The translations under genes and the position numbers were made by a program. Of a stretch of DNA of 64,000 nt, positions 18,578 to 25,716 are shown piece after piece (position 1 is the first letter of the stretch; the number at the start of each line of letters is the position of its first letter). The notes beneath the pieces are model-generated. The model saw only the letters and a list, made by a program, of their open reading frames with translations. It ran no database searches and was not told where the DNA came from. The DNA lies in contig NZ_SAUH01000001.1 of the NCBI RefSeq assembly GCF_004193175.1, forward strand, positions 186,001 through 250,000. Direction: 5' to 3'. The stretch comes from Streptomyces sp. RFCAC02 (lineage in GTDB: Bacteria; Actinomycetota; Actinomycetes; Streptomycetales; Streptomycetaceae).

Positions 18578-19341
18578 GATTTCTGTCAGGGCGCCGGAAA
18601 AGCGCATGGCATACGTCCCACGCGGTGCGCACTGGCGTCACCCATCCGCTCGCCCTCGAGGGCGAGCGGATGGCCAGCCGCATCACCGGCGTGCATTTCA
18701 CGGTTCGCATCACAGGAGCATGGCGGTGGACACACAGTGAACCTCCCGAGCATCGCGATCCTGCAGTCCCCGCGCGCGATTACCTACGCCGCCAGGCAGC
18801 TCGCGTCCTGAGCCAGCATTCCATTCTTGATCGGGCAGCGGCCCAGGACGCGACCAACACGATCCTGATGCGCTGGAGCCGTCCTCTCCCCGGGCTGGAG
18901 GTGTTCGGCGAGGTCCGTCTGGGCGCCCCCGCCCGGAACGACACCGCCCTGGCCGAAGAACATGCCCGCCGACGACAGGCAGTCGATCTGGCTCAGGAAG
19001 AGGAGCTGGCCCGCCTGTCTCACCTACAGCGGGTGCTGGCCGACTCGGACTTGCGCCGCGTGTGGTGGACGGCTCGTTTCCCCGACCGGTTCTCCAGTCT
19101 GACATCACTCGCGGAGGCACTCCAAGGGCTTCCCGTGCCTCGCGAACCCAATGACGACGACATCCGCGGCGACATCCGACGCTTCACCGACCGGCTCGTC
19201 ACCGAACTGCACACGCCAGAGCAGCGCCAGCTCTTCCTCCAAGCTTTCGTCCACAGTCTCGGCGTCGTCGGCCAAAAGGATTTGAAGACAGCCGCTACCC
19301 GGTGGCAGACCCCACCCGAACCAGGAAGTGTCCCAACATGA
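18574..19341 (+). CDS. Unrecognised protein of the cyclase operon
   Basis: 255 aa if started at the GTG overlapping the NTPase stop (GTGA). An ATG at 18670 is an alternative with a GAGGG sequence upstream; the first 32 codons are less gene-like and contain a 32-bp perfect palindrome at 18642-18673. I do not recognise the family. After GVHFTVRITGAWRW there is a helix with DRAAAQDATN, a strand LEVFGEVRLG, and a charged coiled-coil-like region with AEEHARRRQAVDLAQEEELA. The pattern of a beta-rich part followed by a charged helix loosely recalls SPFH/flotillin-like proteins, but this is weak. It is translationally coupled to both neighbours. Confidence 0.6.
   Translation: MRFLSGRRKSAWHTSHAVRTGVTHPLALEGERMASRITGVHFTVRITGAWRWTHSEPPEHRDPAVPARDYLRRQAARVLSQHSILDRAAAQDATNTILMRWSRPLPGLEVFGEVRLGAPARNDTALAEEHARRRQAVDLAQEEELARLSHLQRVLADSDLRRVWWTARFPDRFSSLTSLAEALQGLPVPREPNDDDIRGDIRRFTDRLVTELHTPEQRQLFLQAFVHSLGVVGQKDLKTAATRWQTPPEPGSVPT
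18642..18673. repeat. Perfect 32-bp palindrome in the cyclase operon
   Basis: CCATCCGCTCGCCCTC (18642-18657) is followed directly by its exact reverse complement (18658-18673), with no spacer. As RNA it would fold into a strong hairpin covering the candidate ribosome site and the ATG at 18670. This could control translation of the third gene, or as DNA bind a dimeric protein. A 32-bp exact palindrome is unlikely by chance even at this GC. Confidence 0.8.
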
Positions 19342-19739
19342 ATCTGCTCACCAGACGATGGCTTTTAACGCCCTTACGACAACTGCGCACCCGCCGTCTC
19401 ATGTCTCAACACGGACCCACGCTGACGTACGACACCGCATGGGCACTGATCACCCTGCGCACCGCGCCGCACGAGACACATTTCGTACGCGTCTGGGTCC
19501 GAGAGAATCCCGGCCAGCCACCCGGCGTCCATCACGATCATTGGCATGAGCTGAGCGCTGCGGAGCAGCGACGCCGTCTCGCATGGCTCGGACGCCACGG
19601 CCACTCCCCTGTCCAGCTCCTGCATGTGGACGCAGAACTCATCCAGAGCACCGGTATCCACGTCCTCGACTGGGGTCGCCCGTCCGGACCCGTGCCTAAC
19701 CGTCCAGCCCAGCGGGTCGCTCGCACCATCCGCCCATGA
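19338..19739 (+). CDS. Unrecognised small protein ending the cyclase operon
   Basis: 133 aa from ATG 19338, overlapping the previous stop (ATGA). The N-terminus is strongly basic (RRWLLTPLRQLRTRRL). The middle has a strand-like ALITLRTAPHETHFVRVWVRE and a helix SAAEQRRRLAWLGRHG; the C-terminus is Pro/Arg-rich. No domain recognised. The three consecutive 4-nt overlaps in this operon argue that it is a real partner of the NTPase and the 255-aa protein. A GTG 36 nt upstream is a possible longer start. Confidence 0.55.
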   Translation: MNLLTRRWLLTPLRQLRTRRLMSQHGPTLTYDTAWALITLRTAPHETHFVRVWVRENPGQPPGVHHDHWHELSAAEQRRRLAWLGRHGHSPVQLLHVDAELIQSTGIHVLDWGRPSGPVPNRPAQRVARTIRP

Positions 19740-20326
19740 GCGTTCTCGGCTGATGGAACACACTGCACAGCCCGCAGCACTGGCTCGCGCACCGCGGACG
19801 GCAACCATTTCCCTGCCAAGAACCACGGAAGCGCTCGGTCAGCGCCTCATGCAGCTCGCCGTGGAGGTCCGCAGACGCAGTTCCAGACGCCTTCGTGCCT
19901 GTCGACGACGAGGAGTTTCCCCTCGCCGTACACCGTGTAGCCGGTGTTCAGGCAGTCGACCACGTCGCGGTCGAGCCGCTCAACCGCTGCCGTCACCAGC
20001 CCGTCGTACTTCCCCCGCTCATCGCGGAACCACGGACCGGATTTCGGACGGGTCATCGGGTCTCGGCGGAGCCGGACACCTCCCAGTTGTCCGCCCAGTC
20101 GATGATGCGACCGCCTACAGCTGCGGCAGTCGTCAGCACGTCCTCCCGCTGCCGTAGGTCGTGGCGGCTTTGACCCGCGACAGCCGGCGTACTCCGAGCA
20201 GGAACTACTGCAGCCGTCGCACGGTCGTTCGATCTCGTCCATGGCGGTACCGCGCAGCTCCCTCCCGTTTCGCCGGAGCACGAGAGGATTCGGCGGCCAC
20301 ACCAAAGACAATCGGAATCGGCTCGA
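19740..20326. other. 587-nt region with gene remnants at the island edge
   Basis: No full-length gene is evident between the cyclase operon and YjbQ. On the minus strand there is a small open frame (19847-20056) whose ATG overlaps the stop of another short frame (about 20053 up to 20240) in a different phase. Codon use is mixed and neither matches a family I know. Decayed genes at the right edge of the island are the simplest reading. Confidence 0.4.
19847..20056 (-). CDS. Small hypothetical protein or remnant
   Basis: 69 aa starting MTRPKSGPWFRDERGK and containing LDRDVVDCLNTGYTVYGEG. The start codon overlaps the TGA of an upstream frame ending DWADNWEVSGSAETR, an arrangement typical of real coupled genes. 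The upstream frame has no good start, so the pair may be a truncated operon. Function unknown. Confidence 0.35.
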   Translation of the reverse strand: MTRPKSGPWFRDERGKYDGLVTAAVERLDRDVVDCLNTGYTVYGEGKLLVVDRHEGVWNCVCGPPRRAA

Positions 20327-20749
20327 TCAGCCGAGGAAGGAGAGGCGTACCTGGCGTTCCGTGTTGTCGCCGTTCGTGTCGATCAGGCAGATCGACTGCC
20401 ATGTGCCCAGTTGCAGGCGGCCGCCGATCACCGGGACCGTTGCGTGGGGCGGGACGATCGCCGGCAGGACGTGGTCGCGGCCGTGGCCCGGGCTGCCGTG
20501 GCGGTGGCGCCACCGGTCGTCGGCGGGCAGCAGGTCGCGCAGGATCGCCAGCAGGTCGTCGTCGCTGCCCGCCCCCGTCTCCAGGATGGCCACCCCGGCC
20601 GTCGCGTGGGGCACGAAGACGTTGAACAGGCCGTCCCCTCCCCCGGCCGCTTCGGTGAGGAAGGAGGCGCAGTCGCGCGTCAGGTCGGTGACCGTCTCGT
20701 GCGAGCCGGTGGTGACGCGGAGGACCGTGGTGCGGAAGGCGTCGCTCAT
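20327..20749 (-). CDS. YjbQ/UPF0047 family protein
   Basis: 140 aa from ATG 20749. The family signature is visible: FNVFVPHATAGVAILE in the first half, then HRHGSPGHGRDHVLPAIV and GTWQSICLIDTNG. Members are small beta-rich trimers; some show weak thiamine phosphate synthase activity, but the physiological role is uncertain. It lies downstream of the LacI gene on the same strand with a 26-nt gap and may be cotranscribed. Confidence 0.88.
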   Translation of the reverse strand: MSDAFRTTVLRVTTGSHETVTDLTRDCASFLTEAAGGGDGLFNVFVPHATAGVAILETGAGSDDDLLAILRDLLPADDRWRHRHGSPGHGRDHVLPAIVPPHATVPVIGGRLQLGTWQSICLIDTNGDNTERQVRLSFLG

Positions 20750-20775
20750 GCCCCCACCGTACGCAGCGCCGGGTG

Positions 20776-21798
20776 TCAGCGGCGGGCGGCCCGGCTCGAC
20801 TCGCGGACGACGAGTTCCGGGTCGAGGACGATGCGCTGGTGCCGGTGGGCCGCGGCGCCCTCGCCCGTCTCCTCCAGCAGCAGTTCGGCGGCCTGCCGGC
20901 CCATGCGGACCGCCGGCTGCCGCACCGAGGTGAGGGGGACGGCCGCCGCCGCCGCGAACTCGATGTCGTCGTACCCCACGAGGGCCATCTCGTCCGGCAC
21001 CCGCACGCCCGCCGCGAACAGCGCCTGCAGGACGCCGAGGGCCAGCAGGTCGTTCGCGCAGAAGACGGCCGACGGGCGGTCGGCCATGGCCAGCAGCCGC
21101 GCCCCCGCCTCGCGCCCCGACGCGACGTCGAGGCGCGCCGCCTCGATGTGGTGCAGCGCGGAGGCGGCGAACCCCGCGTCCGTGAGCGCCCGCGCCGCGC
21201 CCTCCATGCGGTCCTGGCACTGCTGGAGGGACATCGGGCCGCTGATGTACGCCACGTCCGTGTGCCCGCGGTCGATGAGGTGGCGGACCGCGAGGGTGCC
21301 GCCGCGCACGTCGTCCACCGAGACGGAGCAGCCCTCGGCGCTCGGCAGGACGCGGTCGACCAGGACGAAGGGGATGTTGTGGCGGCGGAAGTCGGCCAGG
21401 TTGTGCCCGGTCATGTCGGCGGGTGTGACGAGGACGCCGCGGACGCGCTGCTCCGCGAAGAGACCGAGGTAGTCGGACTCCTCGGACGGGCTCTGCGCGC
21501 TGTTGCACGTCATCACGCCGAGTTTGGCGGCGCGCGCGACACGTTCGGCGCCGGTGGCGACGTCGACGAAGAACGGGTTGCCCATGTCGAGGACGAGCAG
21601 CGCGATGATGCGGCTCTGCCCGGCGCGGAGCTGCCGCGCCGACTCGCTGCGGACGTACCCCAGTTCGGTGATGGCGGCCTGGACGCGCTCCCGGGTCTCG
21701 TCCGCGACCATGTGGGGGCGGTTGATCACGTTGGAGACGGTGCCGACCGACACTCCCGCCTGCCGGGCGACTTCCTTGATCCCCACCGTGTGCGCCAT
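20776..21798 (-). CDS. LacI-family repressor, probably of the L-rhamnose operon
   Basis: 340 aa. The N-terminal HTH and hinge are clear: IKEVARQAGVSVGTVSNVIN then LGYVRSESARQLRAG. A periplasmic-binding-protein-like sensor domain follows (LLVLDMGNPFFVDVATGAE; ALVGYDDIEFAAAAAVPLTS; VRQP). The rhamnose genes rhaM and rhaI start nearby, and the gap between them contains two LacI-type palindromes with a TGAA...TTCA core. Repression of rhamnose genes with release by a rhamnose-derived inducer is therefore likely; the inducer is inferred. Confidence 0.9.
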   Translation of the reverse strand: MAHTVGIKEVARQAGVSVGTVSNVINRPHMVADETRERVQAAITELGYVRSESARQLRAGQSRIIALLVLDMGNPFFVDVATGAERVARAAKLGVMTCNSAQSPSEESDYLGLFAEQRVRGVLVTPADMTGHNLADFRRHNIPFVLVDRVLPSAEGCSVSVDDVRGGTLAVRHLIDRGHTDVAYISGPMSLQQCQDRMEGAARALTDAGFAASALHHIEAARLDVASGREAGARLLAMADRPSAVFCANDLLALGVLQALFAAGVRVPDEMALVGYDDIEFAAAAAVPLTSVRQPAVRMGRQAAELLLEETGEGAAAHRHQRIVLDPELVVRESSRAARR

Positions 21799-21874
21799 GT
21801 GCTGTGCCCCGCTCCTCGTCCGTTACACGCCACTCACCGCCCGCACATCGTAGACACCGGATGCCGACGGAGGG

Positions 21875-22195
21875 TCACGCCAGGTGGAAGACCTCGGTGA
21901 GCGGTGTCATGGCCTCGTCCGGACGGGTGCCGTCCAGCGCCTCGAAGTACGGGGCCATCTGCGCCTGCCACCTGGCGTTCACGTCGGTGGCCTCCATCGC
22001 GGCCCGGGCGGCGTCGAAGTCCTCGGTCTCCAGGTAGCCGACGAGGAGGCCGTCCTCGCGCAGGAACAGTGAATAGTTGTGCCAGCCGGTGGCGGACAGG
22101 GCGTCGCGCATCTCCTGCCACACGTCGGCGTGGCGCGCGCGGTACTCGTCGACGCGGTCCTGGCGGACCTTCAGCAGAAAACACACCCGCTGCAC
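21875..22195 (-). CDS. rhaM: L-rhamnose mutarotase
   Basis: 106 aa, full family length. Interconverts alpha- and beta-L-rhamnopyranose, supplying the anomer used by the isomerase. The start RVCFLLKVRQDRVDEYRARH and the central HNYSLFLREDGLLVGYLE, with the His and Trp/Tyr pattern of the RhaM/YiiL dimer, are diagnostic. It is transcribed away from rhaI, and a LacI-type operator lies only 15 nt upstream of its start. Confidence 0.93.
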   Translation of the reverse strand: MQRVCFLLKVRQDRVDEYRARHADVWQEMRDALSATGWHNYSLFLREDGLLVGYLETEDFDAARAAMEATDVNARWQAQMAPYFEALDGTRPDEAMTPLTEVFHLA

Positions 22196-22210
22196 GGCCG
22201 ACCACCTCTC

Positions 22211-22222
22211 TGAAAGGTTTCA
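22211..22222. promoter_or_regulatory. LacI-type operator upstream of rhaM
   Basis: TGAAAGGTTTCA: arms TGAAA and TTTCA around a 2-nt centre, close to the general LacI-family operator. It lies directly upstream of the rhaM ribosome site on the minus strand, where bound repressor would block transcription. Confidence 0.6.
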
Positions 22223-22298
22223 TCCGGACGGACGCAAGCTAGTCAGGCGAGGTCGGGGCGTCAAGCTCGGCGGGCCGTCCCGGCCTGCCGCAGCTCCC

Positions 22299-22327
22299 TT
22301 GACAGCCGTCCCGCGCCCTCCTAGCGT
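22299..22327 (+). promoter_or_regulatory. Promoter of the rhamnose operon
   Basis: TTGACA (22299-22304), a 17-nt spacer and TAGCGT (22322-22327) fit the principal sigma factor consensus. Transcription should start near 22334. A LacI-type palindrome at 22337-22348 lies just downstream, a standard roadblock position. Confidence 0.6.
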
Positions 22328-22336
22328 CACCCTTGG

Positions 22337-22348
22337 TGAAACGATTCA
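22337..22348. promoter_or_regulatory. LacI-type operator upstream of rhaI
   Basis: TGAAACGATTCA has the arms TGAA/TTCA and the central CG typical of LacI-family sites. It overlaps the predicted transcription start of the rha operon, 44 nt before the rhaI ATG. Confidence 0.65.
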
Positions 22349-22391
22349 TTAGAGATTCGTCCGGCGATGACCATCCGGGAGCCCTGATCGC

Positions 22392-23552
22392 ATGACCGCT
22401 CCATCCGCCGTCAAGGCGGCCCTGACCACCCAGGCCATCGAGACCCCCTCGTGGGCCTACGGCAACTCCGGCACCCGCTTCAAGGTGTTCGCGCAGCAGG
22501 GAGTGCCGCGCACACCGCAGGAGAAACTGGACGACGCGGCCCAGGTCCATCGCTTCACGGGTGCGGCGCCGACCGTCGCGCTGCACATCCCGTGGGACAA
22601 GGTGGAGGACTACGCCGCGCTCGCCGAGCACGCGCGCGGTCTCGGACTGCGCATCGGCACGATCAACGCGAACGTCTTCCAGGAGAACGACTACGTCCTC
22701 GGCAGCGTCTGCAGCCCCGACCCCGCGGTCCGCCGCAAGGCGCTCGGGCACCTGATGGAGTGCGTCGACGTCATGGACGCCACCGGGTCGCGCGATCTCA
22801 AGCTGTGGTTCTCCGACGGCACGAACTACCCGGGCCAGGACGACATCAGGGACCGTCAGGACCGGCTCGCCGAGGCGCTCGCCGCAGTGTACGAGCGGCT
22901 GGGCGGCGACCAGCGGATGCTGCTGGAGTACAAGCTGTTCGAGCCGGCGTTCTACACGACGGACGTCCCGGACTGGGGGACGTCCTACGCGCACTGCCTG
23001 AAGCTCGGCCCGAAGGCGCAGGTCGTGGTGGACACGGGCCACCACGCGCCGGGGACGAACATCGAGTTCATCGTGGCGCTGCTGCTGCGCGAGGGGAAGC
23101 TCGGCGGGTTCGACTTCAACTCGCGCTTCTACGCGGACGACGACCTGATGGCGGGCGCGGCCGACCCGTTCCAGCTCTTCCGCATCATGTACGAGGTGGT
23201 GCGGGGCGGCGGGTTCTCGCCGGACGTGGCGTTCATGCTGGACCAGTGCCACAACATCGAGCCGAAGATCCCCGCGATCATCCGGTCGGTGATGAACGTC
23301 CAGGAGGCGACGGCGAAGGCGCTGCTGGTCGACCGCGAGGCGCTGGTCGCAGCGCAGCAGGCGGGCGATGTCCTGGGCGCGAACGCGGTGTTCATGGACG
23401 CGTACAACTCGGACGTCCGGCCGCTGCTCGCGGAGGTGCGGGCCGAGCAGGGGCTCGACCCGGACCCGGTGGCCGCGTACGCGCGCAGCGGGTGGGCGGA
23501 GAGGATCGTCGCCGAGCGGGTCGGCGGGCAGCAGGCCGGATGGGGTGCGTGA
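22392..23552 (+). CDS. rhaI: L-rhamnose isomerase (RhaI type)
   Basis: 386 aa TIM-barrel metalloenzyme converting L-rhamnose to L-rhamnulose. Typical segments are FKVFAQQGVPRTPQEKLDDA, LKLWFSDGTNYPGQDD, LEYKLFEPAFY (metal-binding Glu) and VVVDTGHHAPGTNIE, with later Asp in FDFNSRFYADDDL. This is the Pseudomonas/Streptomyces RhaI type, distinct from E. coli RhaA. First gene of a long operon under a LacI-type operator. Its stop overlaps the next start (GTGA). Confidence 0.93.
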   Translation: MTAPSAVKAALTTQAIETPSWAYGNSGTRFKVFAQQGVPRTPQEKLDDAAQVHRFTGAAPTVALHIPWDKVEDYAALAEHARGLGLRIGTINANVFQENDYVLGSVCSPDPAVRRKALGHLMECVDVMDATGSRDLKLWFSDGTNYPGQDDIRDRQDRLAEALAAVYERLGGDQRMLLEYKLFEPAFYTTDVPDWGTSYAHCLKLGPKAQVVVDTGHHAPGTNIEFIVALLLREGKLGGFDFNSRFYADDDLMAGAADPFQLFRIMYEVVRGGGFSPDVAFMLDQCHNIEPKIPAIIRSVMNVQEATAKALLVDREALVAAQQAGDVLGANAVFMDAYNSDVRPLLAEVRAEQGLDPDPVAAYARSGWAERIVAERVGGQQAGWGA

Positions 23553-25618
23553 GCGTGGCGGTGGAGGAGAGCGCGGGCGCGGTCCCGCACGGGGCGGTCG
23601 AGGCGCTGCTGGCGCGTTCGCACCGGCTGGGCGCCGATCCGCGGAACACGAACTACGCGGGCGGGAACACGTCCGCGAAGGGCACGGCGACGGACCCGGT
23701 GACGGGTGACGACGTCGAGCTGATGTGGGTGAAGGGCTCGGGCGGCGACCTCGGGACGCTCACGGCCGGCGGTCTCGCGGCGCTGCGCGTCGACCGGCTG
23801 CGGGCGCTGCGGGGCGTGTACCCGGGGGTCGAGCGCGAGGACGAGATGGTCGCGGCGTTCGACTACTGCCTGCACGGCAAGGGGGGTGCGGCGCCGTCGA
23901 TCGACACGGCGATGCACGGTCTCGTCGAGGCGGCGCACGTGGACCACCTGCACCCGGACTCGGGGATCGCGCTGGCGTGCGCGAAGGACGGTGAGGCGCT
24001 GACCCGCGAGTGCTTCGGCGAGCGTGTCGTGTGGGTGCCGTGGCGGCGGCCCGGGTTCCAGCTCGGTCTGGACATCGCGGAGGTGCGCCGGGCGCACCCG
24101 GAGGCGATCGGGTGCGTGCTGGGCGGTCACGGCATCACGGCGTGGGGCGCGACCAGCGACGAGTGCGAGGCGAACTCGCTGTTCATCATCGAGGCGGCGG
24201 AGGCGTTCCTCGCCGAGCGCGGCAGGCCGGAGCCGTTCGGCCCGGTGCGCGAGGGGTACGAGGCGCTGCCGGAGCCGCAGCGGCGGGCGCGCGCGGCGGC
24301 GCTGGCGCCGGTGGTGCGGGGTCTTGCGTCGGTGGACCGGCCGCAGGTGGGGCACTTCACGGACGCGGACGTGGTGCTCGACTTCCTCGCGCGCGAGGAG
24401 CACGGGCGGCTGGCGCTGCTGGGCACCTCGTGTCCTGACCACTTCCTGCGCACGAAGGTCAGGCCGCTGGTCCTGGACCTGCCCGCGTCCGCGCCGCTCG
24501 GCGAGGCGGTGGCGCGGCTGAAGGAGCTGCACGAGGAGTACCGGGCGGAGTACCGGGCCTACTACGAGCGGCACGCGGAGCCGGGGTCGCCGGCGATGCG
24601 GGGCGCGGACCCGGCGATCGTGCTGGTGCCGGGCGTGGGCATGTTCTCGTTCGGCAAGGACAAGCAGACGGCGCGGGTGGCGGGCGAGTTCTACGTGAAC
24701 GCCATCAACGTGATGCGCGGGGCCGAGGCGGTCTCGTCGTACGCGCCGATCGAGGAGTCCGAGAAGTTCCGCATCGAGTACTGGGAGCTGGAGGAGGCGA
24801 AGCTGCGGCGGATGCCCGCGCCGAAGCCCCTGGCGACGCGGGTGGCGCTGGTGACGGGCGGCGGTTCGGGCATCGGGCGGGCGATCGCGCACCGGCTGGC
24901 GGCCGAGGGCGCGTGCGTGGTGGTCGCTGACCTGAACGGCGAGGCCGCGGCGACGGTCGCGAAGGAGCTGGGCGGCCCGGACCGGGCGGTGCCGGTGACG
25001 GTGGACGTGACGTCGGAGGAGCAGATCGCGGCGGCGTTCGAGGCCGCGGTGCTGGCGTTCGGCGGCGTGGACCTCGTGGTGAACAACGCGGGGATCTCGA
25101 TCTCGAAGCCGCTGCTGGAGACGACGGCGCGCGACTGGGACCTGCAGCACGGCATCATGGCGCGCGGGTCGTTCCTCGTGTCGCGCGAGGCGGCGCGCGT
25201 GATGACCGAGCAGGGCATCGGCGGCGACATCGTGTACATCGCCTCCAAGAACGGTGTCTTCGCGGGTCCGAACAACATCGCGTACGGCGCCACGAAGGCC
25301 GACCAGGCGCACCAGGTGCGGCTGCTCGCGGCGGAGCTGGGCGAGCACGGCATCCGGGTGAACGGGGTGAACCCCGACGGCGTGGTGCGCGGTTCCGGGA
25401 TCTTCGCGGGCGGCTGGGGCGCCAAGCGGGCGGCCGTGTACGGGGTGCCGGAGGAGAAGCTCGGCGAGTTCTACGCGCAGCGGACGCTGCTGAAGCGCGA
25501 GGTGCTGCCGGAGCACGTGGCGAACGCGGTGTTCGCGTTGACCGGTGGCGAGCTGAGCCACACGACCGGGCTGCACATCCCGGTCGACGCCGGGGTGGCG
25601 GCGGCGTTCCTGCGCTGA
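23549..25618 (+). CDS. Bifunctional rhamnulose-1-phosphate aldolase / lactaldehyde dehydrogenase
   Basis: 689 aa from a GTG overlapping the rhaI stop (ATG 23540 is possible). Residues ~1-430 are a class II aldolase/adducin domain: NTNYAGGNTSAKG, HLHPDS with the metal-binding His pair, and GHGITAWG. Residues ~430-689 are a short-chain dehydrogenase: VALVTGGGSGIGRAIA cofactor motif, NNAGIS, and active-site YGATK. The fused enzyme cleaves L-rhamnulose 1-phosphate to dihydroxyacetone phosphate and L-lactaldehyde and then oxidises the aldehyde to L-lactate with NAD+. This explains the lut genes downstream. A much longer frame exists upstream but runs antiphase through rhaI. Confidence 0.9.
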   Translation: MSVAVEESAGAVPHGAVEALLARSHRLGADPRNTNYAGGNTSAKGTATDPVTGDDVELMWVKGSGGDLGTLTAGGLAALRVDRLRALRGVYPGVEREDEMVAAFDYCLHGKGGAAPSIDTAMHGLVEAAHVDHLHPDSGIALACAKDGEALTRECFGERVVWVPWRRPGFQLGLDIAEVRRAHPEAIGCVLGGHGITAWGATSDECEANSLFIIEAAEAFLAERGRPEPFGPVREGYEALPEPQRRARAAALAPVVRGLASVDRPQVGHFTDADVVLDFLAREEHGRLALLGTSCPDHFLRTKVRPLVLDLPASAPLGEAVARLKELHEEYRAEYRAYYERHAEPGSPAMRGADPAIVLVPGVGMFSFGKDKQTARVAGEFYVNAINVMRGAEAVSSYAPIEESEKFRIEYWELEEAKLRRMPAPKPLATRVALVTGGGSGIGRAIAHRLAAEGACVVVADLNGEAAATVAKELGGPDRAVPVTVDVTSEEQIAAAFEAAVLAFGGVDLVVNNAGISISKPLLETTARDWDLQHGIMARGSFLVSREAARVMTEQGIGGDIVYIASKNGVFAGPNNIAYGATKADQAHQVRLLAAELGEHGIRVNGVNPDGVVRGSGIFAGGWGAKRAAVYGVPEEKLGEFYAQRTLLKREVLPEHVANAVFALTGGELSHTTGLHIPVDAGVAAAFLR

Positions 25619-25619
25619 A

Positions 25620-25657
25620 CCGGAGGCGGCGGGCCGGGTGCGGCCCGCCGCCACCGG
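25620..25657 (+). terminator. Stem-loop between the aldolase fusion and rhaB
   Basis: GGCGGCGGGCC (25625-25635) pairs with GGCCCGCCGCC (25642-25652), extended by CCGG pairs outside one A-A mismatch. It begins just after the aldolase stop in a 98-nt gap. No T-run follows. It could partly terminate or protect the mRNA inside the operon. Confidence 0.45.
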
Positions 25658-25716
25658 CTCGCCGCCCGCCCGCCGGCGTTCTTTGTCGACTGTTCATGAC
25701 TGATCCGAGGTGAGAA

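Noticed and set aside
22451..23548. N-terminal extension of the aldolase-dehydrogenase frame
   Set aside because: It overlaps rhaI in another phase and reads as Arg/Gly-rich noise; the coupled GTG at 23549 fits the family.
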